Positions 23,531-37,300 of a stretch of 64,000 nt of DNA are shown piece by piece (position 1 is the stretch's first letter; each line of letters begins with the position of its first letter). The notes under the pieces were generated by a model. It was not told the origin of the DNA and made no database searches. It saw nothing but the letters and a program-made list of their open reading frames with translations. The stretch comes from Tenrec ecaudatus (taxonomy: Eukaryota; Chordata; Mammalia; Afrosoricida; Tenrecidae): assembly GCF_050624435.1 (NCBI RefSeq), contig NC_134535.1, positions 122,003,731 to 122,067,730 on the forward strand. The letters run 5' to 3'. The translations under genes were made by a program, and so were the position numbers.

Positions 23531-24299
23531 CCTTGTGATTAGCTCCCTTATTCTCCTAAGTGTGGAACATAATGCCCATTTGAGTCAACATTCCTCCAAA
23601 TGATAAATGATAATCCAAATGATTTATCATTTATCCAAATGATAAAAGGTGAATAATGTGAACAATAACACAAAGGAGGTAAGCATTCATTATAAAAATG
23701 GAGCATACAAAATCAACAATTGTTTTCCTACGGATAAAGTTAGGAAGTGATCAAAATAAAGAGGAAAGGAAATGGTAAACAATGGGATTAATTGGGAATA
23801 GTGTAGCTATACTGTTGGGATTACAATAGTTGTCCTGAAACAAAGTGTGAAGAAGAAGAGGAGACTAACATGACATACATCTGTTCTTTATCATCAATTT
23901 TTCATAAGTTTTAAAAACATAATAAAATTCCATTTGACATTTATAATATATAGAAAATGAGTAAATGGACAGTCGCACAAATGATGAAGGAAAGAACCTG
24001 GGATTATACATTTCTAAGGTTCTTAAAGTACTTACAAAGGGTATGATGGTGTTTGAAGGTAGAGTGTTGTTATATGTTAGTAAAGAATTTCCTTGGGGGT
24101 CATGTCTAACCTCTTTCATGCAGAAAAGGAGGAAAGAGTATACAACTCACATTCACCCAAGTATGATTCTTATGAGGCAAAGGTCTAGATTCCACTAGAT
24201 TCCAGCTTCCTTTACTTTATTCTAACATTCCCTGCCCCTCCAGGGGCATATTACCTGTATTCTGAATGAAAGAGCAACATTATTAAAAAACATTCTGCC

Positions 24300-24720
24300 A
24301 TTACAAGGATTGTGAGAAAATAATATGAATAATAGGTCAATAATTCTAATAAATAGATGAAATGGATACATTTCTTGCAAAGGAATAACTCAAAGAAGAA
24401 ATTTCACTATCAAAGTGTGATCATTTGAAAAGTTGTGTATTAAAAATTATGCTGATTTTTTAGTGAAAACTTCAAAGATTAACCCTCCATGGTATACTGG
24501 TGAATTCTATAAAATATTTTAGGATATGTTAAACAGTATTTTTCCCCAACAACCACGAGAGGATTGAGGACATCACAACTGACCAGGATTATCCTGATGT
24601 CAAAACTAGATAAATATATAAAAACAGAAAGCATAGGCAAGAAATATAGATACACAAAAATAAAAACTTCAACAATAAATCAACATTTTAAAATGAGTAT
24701 TTTATTAAATTAATACATGT
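24300..24720 (+). mobile_element. Old L1 ORF2 fragment
   Basis: TGGTGAATTCTATAAAATATTT and AGGATTATCCTGATGTCAAAACTAG correspond to the conserved FY(Q) and LIPK-like part of L1 ORF2. Decayed. Confidence 0.45.
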
Positions 24721-24789
24721 TTGACTTAGGTCTTCGGTTCAAATGAAATGGTTGTTAAAATGTATAAAGTAATCAAAATAAATTATCAA

Positions 24790-26010
24790 AATAATCTTAA
24801 TATCACCTGTAAGTAAAATTCCTGAAAATTATTCAACAACATCATAGCAGCATTACATTGACAAGGAGCTGCCAGAAATTCAAGCCATATTCAGCAGAGG
24901 ACCTGGGGTAAGGAGATCATTGCTCAAAAAGTCAGGTAGATCTAAGCTCAAATTAAGGAATAATAGAAAAATACTTGTGTATTATTGATTATACAAAAAC
25001 ACTTGATTGTGTAAGTCACAACCAACCAAGGTACCCTTGTGAAGAACAGGGACTTCAGAGTACTTTATTGTGCTCATACATAGACTATACATGGATTAAG
25101 AGGGATAGGACTAGGGAAAACTGCATGGTTTAAAATCAGAAAAGATTTATGTCTAGGTTGTATCCCATTGCCATAATTTTTCACTTTGTATGCTGAGTAA
25201 ATAATCCATGAAGTGGCACTATATGAAGAAGGAAGTGGCATTGGGAATCAAAGAAGGCTTATTAATAACCTGAGACAAGCTGTTGACAATCTATGAAGCT
25301 AAAGGATTGAAGCATTCCATGTGGATTACAACCTAAATTAAAGAAAATCTAAGCCCTCAAAACTGGACCAATAGGTTCTAACCTGATACAAAGAGAATAG
25401 ACAAGATTTTTTTATCTTCCTTGGAGTCATAATCAATGCATATAGAAGCAGAAATCAAGATAACAAGCAATGCTTGCATTGGGTCAATTGCTGCACAAGA
25501 TCTCTAAAGTGTTGAAGCGCAAAGATGCTACTTTGAGGACTAAGATGCACCTGACCCAAGTACTGGTGTGTTCCATTACCTCAAAGCATCAGCAAATTGC
25601 ACTTTGAATAATGTAGATTGATGATGAATGGATGTAATTGACTTTTGGTGTTGGTGAAGAATATTGAAGTACCGCCAACTTCTAAAAGAACAAACAAATT
25701 TGTCTTGTGAGAAATGGGGCTAGAATGCTCCTTAGAAGGAAGGAGAGTGACACTTTGTCTTTCATACTCTCTGAGCACGTTGTTAACAGAGACTAGTCCC
25801 TAGAGAAGGATGTCGTGTTTGCTAAAATAAAGGGGCAGCACAAAATGAAAGCCCTCAGCAAGATGGATTGGCACAGTGGTCCAACAATGGGCTCTAAGGA
25901 AAATTGCTTGCATGGTGAAGGATTGGGAGGTGTTATTATTGAGCACAAGGTCACAATGAGTCAAAGCTGAACAGATGGCGCCTAGCAACAATTCAAAATT
26001 TGTTATTCTG
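24790..26010 (+). mobile_element. RTE/BovB-like LINE, reverse transcriptase to 3' end
   Basis: Runs from GACAAGGAGCTGCCAGAAAT through an IDYTKTLDCV frame at about 24984 (RTE motif DYAKAFDCVD) to the 3' end (TGCTACTTTGAGGAC, TTGGTGAAGAATATTGAAG, AGCAAGATGGATTGGCACAG, GCACAAGGTCACAATGAG). Multiple stops. Confidence 0.7.
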
Positions 26011-26420
26011 CACAGCCTTTGCATGGAGACAGTTCAAGTGCCAACATCTTTCTAGTATTCTCTGCTCTCAGCCAAGACTAATCTAACATAATCAATCGTC
26101 TTCCTTGTGTCAAGTTTCCTTCTGAATCCGGCTAGAATTCCTCTCTACTGCTTTGTGATGTACTGCTGCAACAGTTTACTTGCATGCAATATTAATGATA
26201 TTTGTGATTATTTAGGCATTGTATTGGGTCACCTTGATTTGGAATGGCAAACAATAGGACTCTATCCAGTTAGGCAATGAGGTAGCTTACACCCGAATCA
26301 CTTGGCACAGGGTAGTGTGTGCTTCCCACACTCCACTAGTTTCTGGAAATGTTTCAGTTCATATTCTGTTATTTATGTCAGCAATCCATTTATCTTAAGC
26401 TTATTAGGTTGTCTAAAACA
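26011..26420 (-). mobile_element. RTE fragment, reverse
   Basis: Complement of the RTE middle region: GTACTGCTGCAACAGTTTAC, GCATGCAATATTAATGATAT, GGGTCACCTTGATTTGGAA. Same region as at 63440-63600. Confidence 0.55.
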
Positions 26421-26879
26421 GACAAAACTGTGGCCTGGAGGGATTTGCTGAGCTAGGTTGGTTGAGCTCAAAAGGTTAGGGCAACTATTTTTAGGATTTT
26501 AAAAGGATAATCCTGATAGATTTTATCAGTGCAAGAAATTATCATGGGAACTTATTATATAATAGATTTTTAGAAATTTGAAGACTGTAGTGGTTAAAAA
26601 AAGTCAAGAATTTTGAGCTCAGAATATACATATTTTTCATGCAAATAACACTCCTGCTCATTTTTAAAAGGAGTAAGAGCTGGTCTATGAGAATTTCACT
26701 AAAAAACCTTACTTCACTGACCCTATAGCCTTGAGTGTACCCTTTCTTCTTTATTTAATTCTCCCAACACCCCCCAAAACAACTATATTATAGGAATATA
26801 ATTGGATTCTAGAGGATACTAAAATTGTCATTTTTATGTGTTACCAATCTAAGAGGGCGGGATGCTTTGATGAAACATT

Positions 26880-27035
26880 AAGTCGGTGTCAATCAATAAT
26901 GACTGCCTATTGAACAGAAGAGCTCAACAAGGTTTCTGAGGCTGCATAGAAGTCGACCTTCTGCTTGTAGTTTCAAATCTCTGGCTATTAGGGTAGTGGC
27001 TCAGTGCTTATTCGACTGTGCCACCAGGATGAAAG
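26880..27035 (-). mobile_element. AFROSINE-type SINE
   Basis: Ends GACTGTGCCACCAGGAT, the complement of the SINE start; the TTTCAAATCTCTGG box-B region is visible. Confidence 0.55.
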
Positions 27036-27562
27036 ACATGGAAATACTACCCTCAGAAGTGTATGGATACAGACAGAAGATGCTTAAGCAAATAACACCC
27101 TCCTAGTTGTACATAGAGAACTATATTTCTATATATCGCACATATTCTACATATTCCATACATGAAAATGAATAAGAGATGAGAATAGAATGTAATCTCA
27201 AAACCTCTACACGAATATGTAATGGAAAAAATATTTCCTACTTAGGTTAGAAAAAGTTCTCATAAGCAAACCAAAACACATCATGAAAGAAAAATTGCTT
27301 AATTGTACTTAATCTAAATAAAAATCCCTGCTACATAATGATAGCTTAGAGTCTATAATGGCAATAACACATGTACAATGGCCAAATAGTCAAGTACAAG
27401 TACTCAGAATATATAAAAAATTATCATGGAAACGAATAAGCCCATAACAATGAGGGAATTATTTGAATAAGTCTTTCACTATTGATGTACAGATGCTGAT
27501 AACCAACAGGTAAATAAACAAGAAGTCCAACAAAAATTTATGAGAATATTTTCAGCATAAAA

Positions 27563-27579
27563 ATATATATATATATATA
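27563..27579. repeat. (AT)n microsatellite
   Basis: Short perfect tract. Confidence 0.9.
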
Positions 27580-28282
27580 CAAGAAAAAATTATTACCACA
27601 GTTTATTTCCACTACGGTCTTATAAGAATGGTTTTTAAAATAATTATCCTTAAATGTGTGAAGGATGAAGCAAATAGAAATCTCATTGAGAATGTAAAAT
27701 GGAGCTTTGACTTGAGCACCTGAGCACATAGCTACCAGGTGTGGTCCAAGGTCTTGAAATGTGACCTATAGAGGCTCCTGTTTTTCCTTTGCCTCACCCT
27801 GCCTTTCTTCTAAAAGGTAAGGATTCAAACAACAATACGCAGGCAATTCATAGAGAAAATGGATTTGATGACTACTGGCATTCATTTCCAGTCAAAATGC
27901 ACAGAAGAGGGATTGAAATTCACAAAACACGCACTAAACATGTGAGTTTCAAAAAGAGCTAACAGAACTCTGCTTCCGAATCCTCATCTGAAGCAGCTGC
28001 CCTCTCTTCCATTATTCTGTGTATCCTGGCTATTATTAAAGTTTATATATAAGAGGGTTTGAATGGATGTCTGGTGCATCTCAAATTTCATCTAAGCTTA
28101 TCTCTATCAGAGGTTAAAACAGGTGCAGTCCAAAATGTAAAATAAAAAAGGAAGAACACTAAGGTGAGAAACAGGGACTTTTGAACTGCAAAGAAACTGG
28201 ACTCTCCTGAAAAAACACAGTTAACATTTTGTTTGCTTTGCTTGTTACTGTTGTTCACATTGCTGGTAGGAAAACAAGCGGC

Positions 28283-28385
28283 TTATTTCTTACAAATGAA
28301 TTTGTTGCCTTTTGAACAGTCAGAAGAAGCCATATTTCTTGCTGTTATGCGTCCACAGTTTCCATCCTTCAAATATTTCCAATTA
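28283..28385 (-). CDS. Gene A exon 6: end of C-type-lectin domain and stop
   Basis: The acceptor TAGTTTTTCTTTCAG is followed by one base that completes the isoleucine codon of exon 5, then 33 codons and TAA at 28285-28283. The peptide is NWKYLKDGNCGRITARNMAS and then SDCSKGNKFICKK. It supplies the last three conserved cysteines. The paralogous exon at 61684-61810 has no stop here and runs eight residues further. I see no clear AATAAA shortly downstream; the nearest on this strand that I noticed is near 27602. Confidence 0.9.
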
Positions 28386-31300
28386 CTGAAAGAAAAACTA
28401 ACATACGAAGTAAATAAATTATAATGTATGACTTATGCAGACTTAATAAAATAATTTTTCTAAAGCCAAGTGTATATTTCTCTTTGTTTAACAAGGTTAT
28501 TATTTTATGCCAACACTTTTTGTGTGTGCCAACACTTTTTAAATGGAGAATCTTATGAGAACATAGAGCTAACATTGAAAGAGAAAGTTCCCTCTTTTTA
28601 GGAAAGAGGAATTGAAACGATGAACACTCGCAGAACTTGAGCTAAGTGATAACACATTTTGGAGATTCGAATAAATGACTTGTAACAAAGGCTATATCAA
28701 TTTTTGAGTGGAAAACTGACTTGCTCTGAAAATCTTCACATAATTCAAAATAAGAAGTTAGAAAGGAAAAATAACAACAACAAAACACAAGTCGTCCATA
28801 TATGGGCACCAGGGCTGAGGGAGGGGAGAGTTCCTCTGTTCTCAGTAGACAGCTCCATATTTGAGCTCAAATGTTTTACGTGTATATATGTGTGTGCTTA
28901 TAAGACTATATGCAGAACTAGGCATGCATACATAGATGTATGCATTTTTGAAAACTATAAACCAGAATCTGTGATAAAGAACTAATTAAAACAGAATAAA
29001 TACATAAACCAATTACCATCAAATTACTTTGATTAAAAATACCCCATAATTTGCTGTGGTACTTGCAATCAAATTGTTTACTTTTGTCTAGTCAATAAAA
29101 TTCAGGTATCATCTTTTTGTAGTTTCTACATTCTGTCAATACTCACAAGACCTAAACTATGATATCCCACTTCTTCAGTTGTCTCTAGATTGAATTTCTG
29201 GTGTTTTCTGTTGACATATTCCTGTAGTCATTATGTGGGAACCAGAAAGATTTTTCTCCGGGTTGTTCCCCCATAACATATGCCAAACCTAACTGCTTGC
29301 TAACACATGGTCATTGACCATGCGCTTGGAGGTCAACTGCTTAAAGGTCATCTCCTACCCCTGCCTCCCCCTCTGGAGGGTTATCAGCATCTAGAGCAAT
29401 CAGACCCTATAGTCTGTCACAACCTTAAGTAGGGACCACTCCCTTCCAATAAGATCATGGATTGCTTCCCTGAAAGAGAGCCCAAAGATGAAGGTCAAGC
29501 CAACTCAGGGCGGACGAAGGTTACTTGAATCTAGGGTCTGCCCCTCTCATCACATGAATGCCACTAATGCTTCCCTTTCTTATTGCTTGTATGTCCCTAG
29601 CTCAGCCCTTCCTGTCTCACATATGCCCATTGTACAACCCCTTTCTGTCATGCATGTGGTCACCTGTCACTCGGGGGGCTTGAATGGCCCCTGCGTGTAT
29701 ACAAATTTTGATCAGAAATATCTTCTCTCTCTCTGTGTGAACCTGGCTGTTGAAATCATGGCTGTCCTGGAGGTGAGCAATTGCATGCTACATCTTGTCT
29801 GATGTCTCTAATTTTACCCCTCAATTACTCAACCGCCCCCTGGACCCATTCAATTGTGGGGGCTGCTACCCCACATCAGTGAACAATGATCTTTTGAAAA
29901 ACCATGAGAGTGATGTGAGATTAATGTGTTCGACATTTCCTGCACTCTTTTATACCACCTGTTTTGGTTACTGTTGTTATTGTTAGGTGCGATTGAGGTG
30001 GTTCAGATCCCAAACACCCTAATGCACAAAGGGAGGAAGCACTGCTGGGTCCCGGGCCAGCCTCACAGCAGTTTCTATGGTAGAGCTCATTGTTGTAGCC
30101 AAGATGTCATCCATCTCATCGATTGTCTCTGCTTTATCAAACATGATATCTCCCCCCAAGGACTGGTCTCATTTCCCCTAGCTATTACGTGTTCTGCTAC
30201 CTATCAGAGATTTCCTGGAAACTCTTTTGAGTTTTTATTTTCAATAATCTTTTTATTTCTCCATGGACTTGATCTGAGATGTCTTCAATTGACTCTGTGA
30301 ACATGTTTAATTTCTACAACTTAAATTTAAGCTTGCATATGAAAAATAAGTGCTTTCTTCAGCAGGTACAGCTAGTCCATCCTCTGATTTATCTGTTACA
30401 TGATAACTCCATTTACTTTTTATCCACATCATGTGTATGTAAACACAGGAAAGGGAAAACTGAAGAGAAATTGATACCATTGAACTAGTGTGTCACCAAA
30501 GAATATCAAATATACTGCCGACCGGTAGAAGAACAAAGAGAGAATTCTTACATGCAAAGATGTTGAAATTTTAGTCTCACATCATTTGGAAATGTTTCTA
30601 GGGGGAACCAGTCTCTAGGGAAGTATAGTTTAGCTTGTTTAGCAAAGTAGCGTGCTAGTGAAAGAGAGAAACAACATTGATGAGATGGGTTGATACAGTG
30701 GTTGCAACAATGGTTTGAAGAATAGCAATGATTATGAAGATGTCATAAAAGGGAAGTATATTTTTAATAGCTAGTTTGCCTTAGTTGAAACTGACTCAAT
30801 ATCAAGCACATAAGAGCAATAACAATGTCTTGTGCATGGTATAGAATTTTGCTCTATAGAATTTTCTAGGCCATAATATTTTGGAAGTAGATCACAGTAG
30901 TTTCTGGTGGGTCACTTCTGGATCAGTTAAAACCTACAATCTTTCTGTTCGTAGTTTAAGTGTTAAGTTTTAGAACTTAATAGTATCTATTCTGGAGGCT
31001 TACATTTTGGGAGAGGGCTCTGAGTTATCTTCCCAAATCCATGGGCTGCTGGATCCTTTACGAGACAATCCAATCCAAAAGAAATAAGATATCTGGCTTT
31101 GAAGGAATTTCTGTTATGAAAGAAAATATCCTATGAGTAAAAATATTTTTCTGCTCCTGACATAGGCATATAACCTCATTAACATTATTATTGTACAAAT
31201 ATTTTTATTTATTCAATTATGAAATAATGGAATCTCAAATATAAATGTTAGGTTAAATATAGAGCAATAAATTACGTGTAAAATTTCCTAGTTAATCTAT

Positions 31301-34300
31301 TTTTATTTATATCACAGCTGATACCTCTTAATTTCTTTATGATTTTGTTCTACAAATACTTAGCATACTCCCTGAAAAATGGAAATACTATCAGTTCAAG
31401 CCTTTACATAATTATCTGAATAATTCCTTGACACTATGATATCAACTGATATTCATGTAGCCCTTTCCTTTAGAAAATTCATGCAATAATTCATATAATA
31501 TCTCATGCAAATTCTTGATGTTTATTGTGAAGAAAACCTACCATGGTTTTTGTTAACCCATCTACATATCTTTCTTAAGGAAGGAAAAAAGAATGAGTGA
31601 AAATAAAACTAAAGTAAAAATGTATGGGTGTAAGTTTTATTTTTCCTCATTCTTATTTCCAAATGTTATTTTTATATTATTGTGCATTTTTATCCCTTTG
31701 GAAAATATGATAAAAATTTAGTCATTTTCCAAGAAAGATAGTAAAAGCAGAAACTACACATGCGACTGGAAATATCAATACAGTATATCCTATTTTCGTT
31801 TATACATGGCTATGTTTTCAGTGGGTGTACTTCCAAAACATTATGAGTTCTTGATTTTGAAATTTATTTTTAGACTTTCTCTATTTTTCTGTGAATTCAG
31901 GTTAAAATCACCTTTTGGTGAATATAAGTGGTTAAATTATCAGAAGGATTAATTAATAAAAAACATATACATTTTTATAAACATCTATAATTTTATCCAA
32001 AGAATGAACATATAATGTCAGGTCCTGAAACTCCAAAACTCAAATGCTAGATAAGTAAGTGTGCTTCATTTATTTTCTTATGTACCACCTGGGTGCATTG
32101 TTACAAATGCATGCAATGTACTCCTACTCTTCACATCCATACAAAGTCTATAATATTCAAACAAGAAAATAGAAGGAAGTTTCCCATTAAGATTGACTAT
32201 GAATATAGAGTGAACTTTGAGTTTTCATACTTACTTCTTTTCCTGGAAACTTTTAAATATATTATCTTACATTTCCATATAAGCCCTTTATTTTTCTGTG
32301 TACAAAAATTGAACATATTTCTCTTTGTTTATCCCATAAACAACAATCAAGATCTTCTTATAGAATAAGTAGGATATCATTGAAAAAACAAATGTCTTTT
32401 ATTGATGACAAATTGTGCTTTGTGTTTGCAAAATATTTTTCGAGTTCATTATTTTCATACTCTTTCTGAATGGTGGAAAGTCATGCATAAAAAAAATAAG
32501 GGTAGTGCAGAAAAAAATCTTTCTTTCTGAAAACTTACTTTGAAAGGATAGTACATAAAGGACATCTATACTTATAATGTTAAACTATATTAATTCTATA
32601 TAAGTAAAAATGGAGAATCATTTCTGTATTCATTCCAAAGAAAGACACAATTAAATTAATTATGAAATATTAATATAGAATTTATCAGAATGTAATAAAT
32701 TTAAATATTCAAATAAGTTAAACTTCACTTATCTACAATTTTACATCAACTGGAACGATGCTTTTAATTAAAAGATTAGGTTGTAACTGTATTTTTATTC
32801 CAATCATTTTATTGGCAAGTAATTTACATATCATATATTTTAATAGTTAAATTGTTCAATCATATCACAGAGAATTTACAATCACCCCACATCAATTTTC
32901 AGCTTTCCCTCTCCCCCATGGTTAAATCACCTCTAAGATGATTTATGAGCACAATTCATTCTAGTGCTACCACCCACCCCCCCTTCCATCTTTATTAGTT
33001 ACTCCTGAAATCACCTTTCCCTCCTACTCTTAGTGCCCCCCATTCCTGTATTCCCTACATCTCCATGTATCCATTATTATCATTATGCATCCACTCCTCT
33101 TGTATTTCCCAGGTGGGATACCAATAGAAACTAATAGAAAACAAAATCTTGGTAAGGTGGTAAAGGTACAAATACAGTAGTATACAGAGAAAACTACTAA
33201 TGATAACTATTTTGTAAATGGTGTAAGGCTTTTTCTCAGATAAATGAGCTAGAATTCTATGCAATTCTCTAACTGGGTCATATAATTTTTTTAAAAATCA
33301 TCTATGTAAAACAAAAATTTTAATGATATTTGAGTTTATATAGACTATATTATGTTAAAACACTAATTGTAGTTTTATTTTACATTATATTTCTAACATT
33401 GACAAAAGAATTCCTTGGCTCTGAATTAGTTTACAACTCTCAACTCTGTTAAACATCCAAATGCTACTAGAAATTAACAGCTAGCCCACCACAAATGACA
33501 GACAGAGAAAACATCCAATGGAAACCAGAAACCGTACTCACCACTTCTTCTTTATCTTCTATTTTAACAAGTGTGGATCTCATTTTCTTGCACAATTGCC
33601 TACTCTCTTCAAATGTCTTCAAGTCTTGTGAAAAATAATAACAGCTGTCTCCACAACATGACCATTTAGGTTTACATGTACTGCCGCCGTCTTCTAAAAA
33701 GAAAGGAGTTTCAGAGACACCACTAGATGTTTTTCCAGAGGCAAATATTTTTACATAGATATTGAGGATTCTTGGCTATTCAATTTAAGAACATTTCTTA
33801 TGTGACATCTGGGCTTCATATCTAATCTATGGGAAAATCCTGGACCAGATAAGACAGTTAGATGTACTTCTAGTCCTTCACTTGTATACATACTACACTT
33901 GGTGGTGCGGTGGTTACAAGTTGGGCAGCTAACTGCAAGATCAGAGTTCAAAACCACCCACTGCTTCCATGGGAGAAACTTGAACTTTCTATTCCTGAAA
34001 AGAGTTACACTTTTGGAAATTCACAGAAGCATTTCTACGCAGCCCTACTAGGTATTTATGAGTAAAGCCCCACTAGATGGCAGTGGGAATAGAGGAATAA
34101 ATATTGGTAATTTCCCTCACAACCACTGTTGGGTGGGTATCACAATGGGGATCATCTACTCTAGATGGAATAAAACCTACAGGTACAGAGCAGATCTCAC
34201 CTTATTGTCTCAACTGCCTTCCCATATTAAATGATATAATTAACCTTAGGGAATATGATGAGAGTCATAGATTGTTTTTTATAAAGTAGAATTTTTGAAA

Positions 34301-37300
34301 TGCATTGACTTAAAATATAAGATGTTCACTAATAAATTCAATTTCTGAATTTAGTTTCATTAATTGGCACCAACAAGATCAGAATATGACCAGGACTAAA
34401 ATATTATTGTATACGAAAATCTGAACAGGACATGATATGGTCCATGGCAGTAGAGAAGAAATTAATTGGTCTAAGAGTTATAGTCATATTTACATACTTG
34501 TTTTGAGTGGTTTTTCTGTGATAGGCTCATTTCTACATGGATATTTGTTTCCTTGTGTTGTGTTGTCCAGGTGAGACTTCTGTTCTCGATGACTCTGGAA
34601 AACTTTATTCAACATTTTAATGTCATATAATATATGGAACTGAATAGCAGTTACAAATTTAATACTTAGTATTAAAGAACATTTTTATCGCTATGCCTTT
34701 TGGTTAATTATTCTCAGTATATGTCTTATCACCTATATCTTATATATTGAAATTACATTAGTGAATTAATAACAGGGTCTTACAAAACCATTGTGATGAA
34801 ATGAAGCAAAATGTAAAGCTTGTTTCCACATGTAATTCAGGCACCTTTATGAGGAGCGTATGCAGTGAAAGCACTATACATGGCAAATAAGCATAATCAT
34901 ACATTCTGGGAATACAGAAGAGATACAGGATTTGAAATAGATTGAACTTTTAAGGTTCACATAATTAATGATGGTTTTAATTTTGCTTTTGGCCTGTGGA
35001 TGCAAAAGAGTTGGGGAAGTGAATAAGATACAGAATAATATTCTAAATGGCTGGGAATCATTTCCCAAACTACTGAAGTAGAGCGTTATTTCTTATGTCC
35101 ATCTAACATTATTAGTACACAATGAAATAGGCTATGTAGGCATTTATGGAGTTAATACCGGAAAGAACACAGGGGGTATTATTGCATGATGTCTGTCAGA
35201 TATCAAGCACAAGCTCTCTTTCGTAGCTACCAACAAAGGAACACTATGAGGGATATCGTGAACTTCCTGGCATCTAGAATATCAATATATATTTAAGTAG
35301 AGCCATGTTTCTGATTGTTGGAGAATAGACTCTTATTAATGACCAGCAGAGTAAACTGCTTCTATTACCCTTGATCCTCCCAGTAAGGTTGAGTTTTGCA
35401 GGACCTAAAGGCAAGCCAACCAGCCAAACCTCTTATCTCATTGGCTTCTGGGAGATACCGCTGCATGAACAGCTTGGCACATACATAATCAGTACCCAAC
35501 CTTAGCTTTTAGCTGCACCTCCTCGTTCCTCATCTTTCTTCCTTTGTTCTCCAGTGCTTCCCTAATTTAAGAACCTCCTCCCTGTAACATACATGGAGCA
35601 TACAAAATGATAATACCAATGGAATGACTCTGATCAATACCTGCCCACATGGAGGAAACATGGAAGATTTGGATGTTATAGCAAAGAGTGGTGAAGAAAC
35701 TAGATGGTTCCTGGCTGTCAGACTAGTGACTGGGTCTTAAAAAGTTGTTTTCAAAGGAGTATTCATCTAAGTGAGATGTCAATTCAGCTTACATGGAAGA
35801 ACCATGCCAACATCTGCTATGCAAGGAGTGAAAAAGATATAATACAAGTGTGAAGAATGGAATAGTATCAGCTTAAATGTGAAATTGTGGTTTGTAGAAG
35901 GCTATGGTGACAGTAGAAGACCAGAATACATTAGTAGAATTTGCACAGGAAATAAGTCTCTCATGATTTCCCTCTGAACATAATTGTAATAGGAAACACC
36001 TGGTTATCAGACAGAGAGTTTGGACAGAAGATTATAGTAGATTAAATGATGAATGTGACTCCAATGTTAAAACCTCATAATTTTATCTCCCCTTTGGTAT
36101 ATTTTGAGGTTGTTCTCATTTTGAATATATTATGTTTTTTATTTATTTTCCAGATTGGTGCTTCTCTGTGATGTTTTGTGTTGTTGTTGGTAGTGTTCTT
36201 GATTTTCTGATATCTATCTTTCTATGTTTGCAGGTGTATGAATCTCAGATTGGGTGAATCTATAGAGATAATAATTAAATAAGGGTTTGAGCAGGGGAAG
36301 GAGGGCATAATGAGGGGGCAGTATCAAAAAGTACAAGAAAGAAGAAACTGTTTTCACATTGATCATGGTAGCGATTGTACAACACTCCTTGATATGTGTA
36401 ACTGTTGAATGGCATGATGTCTAGAGTATACCCTAAAGTAATGATTTGGAAAAAATAAAAAACACAGATTAAAACAGAAAAACACAAGAATAACTTGTAG
36501 TCAAACTGTCCAATTTCAAGAAAAAGAAGAGGAATCTTCAGGGGCATGGACTAATGAAAAAAAGAACAATTGCTTAAATTTGAAAATTGACAATGATAAA
36601 CTGACTTCTCAGCAGAAAGTATCCAGGAAAGAAGACAATAAACTGATATATATATATATAATTCTGAAGAAAAAAGGAAAAAGTACTAACTAAGAAACCT
36701 ATGACTATAAAAATAATCCTGCAAATGTGAAGGTGAAATAAAGCTATATCAAGTCAAGGCAAACATAAAGGCCTTTTGAAAACAAGGCAGAAATTAAAAA
36801 TTATTAACTAAATTGCAATGTATAAAGAATCAACAATAGTAGGTAAAAATGAGCACATCAGACAAGATATCACCACCTAGAAACTAATACAATGAAATTA
36901 GTGTTTAGAACAACACAGAATAGAGAACAAAATCACCAATAAAACAATAAATAAACAAAAAATGAATTAAAGTAATTAATTAACCAAGCAAAAGCATAGC
37001 AAAATGACCACACAAAATCAACATAGTTCAAAATCATTGGATGTCAAATGATTAATGTCACCAATCAAGAACAGTGTAGCAGACTGGATTAGAAACAAGA
37101 CCAATCCACATGCTCACCACAAGAAACACATATTAATAAAAATCAAAGGATAGCAAAAAATTTATGAAGTCAATGACAACCATGTAAAATCAAAAGCAAC
37201 AACAATAATCTCTGATAAAATAGACTGATAGACAAATAGAAAAATTAGAGAAAAGAGTGGATACTACTTAATGAGTAATAAGAAAATACAAGAAAACATA

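Larger units (their letters stand above)
27290..28980. repeat. Paralogous block copy 1 (3' end of gene A)
   Basis: This block is alignable with 60720-62400, including sequence before, within and after the last lectin exon and a TG-rich stretch near 28880. It is a segmental duplication carrying KLR 3' ends, diverged enough that only short exact blocks remain. Confidence 0.65.

Noticed and set aside
19201..29875. Possible complete provirus between the two similar LTRs
   Set aside because: The interior is RTE, SINE and old L1 with no retroviral genes or primer-binding site after the first LTR.
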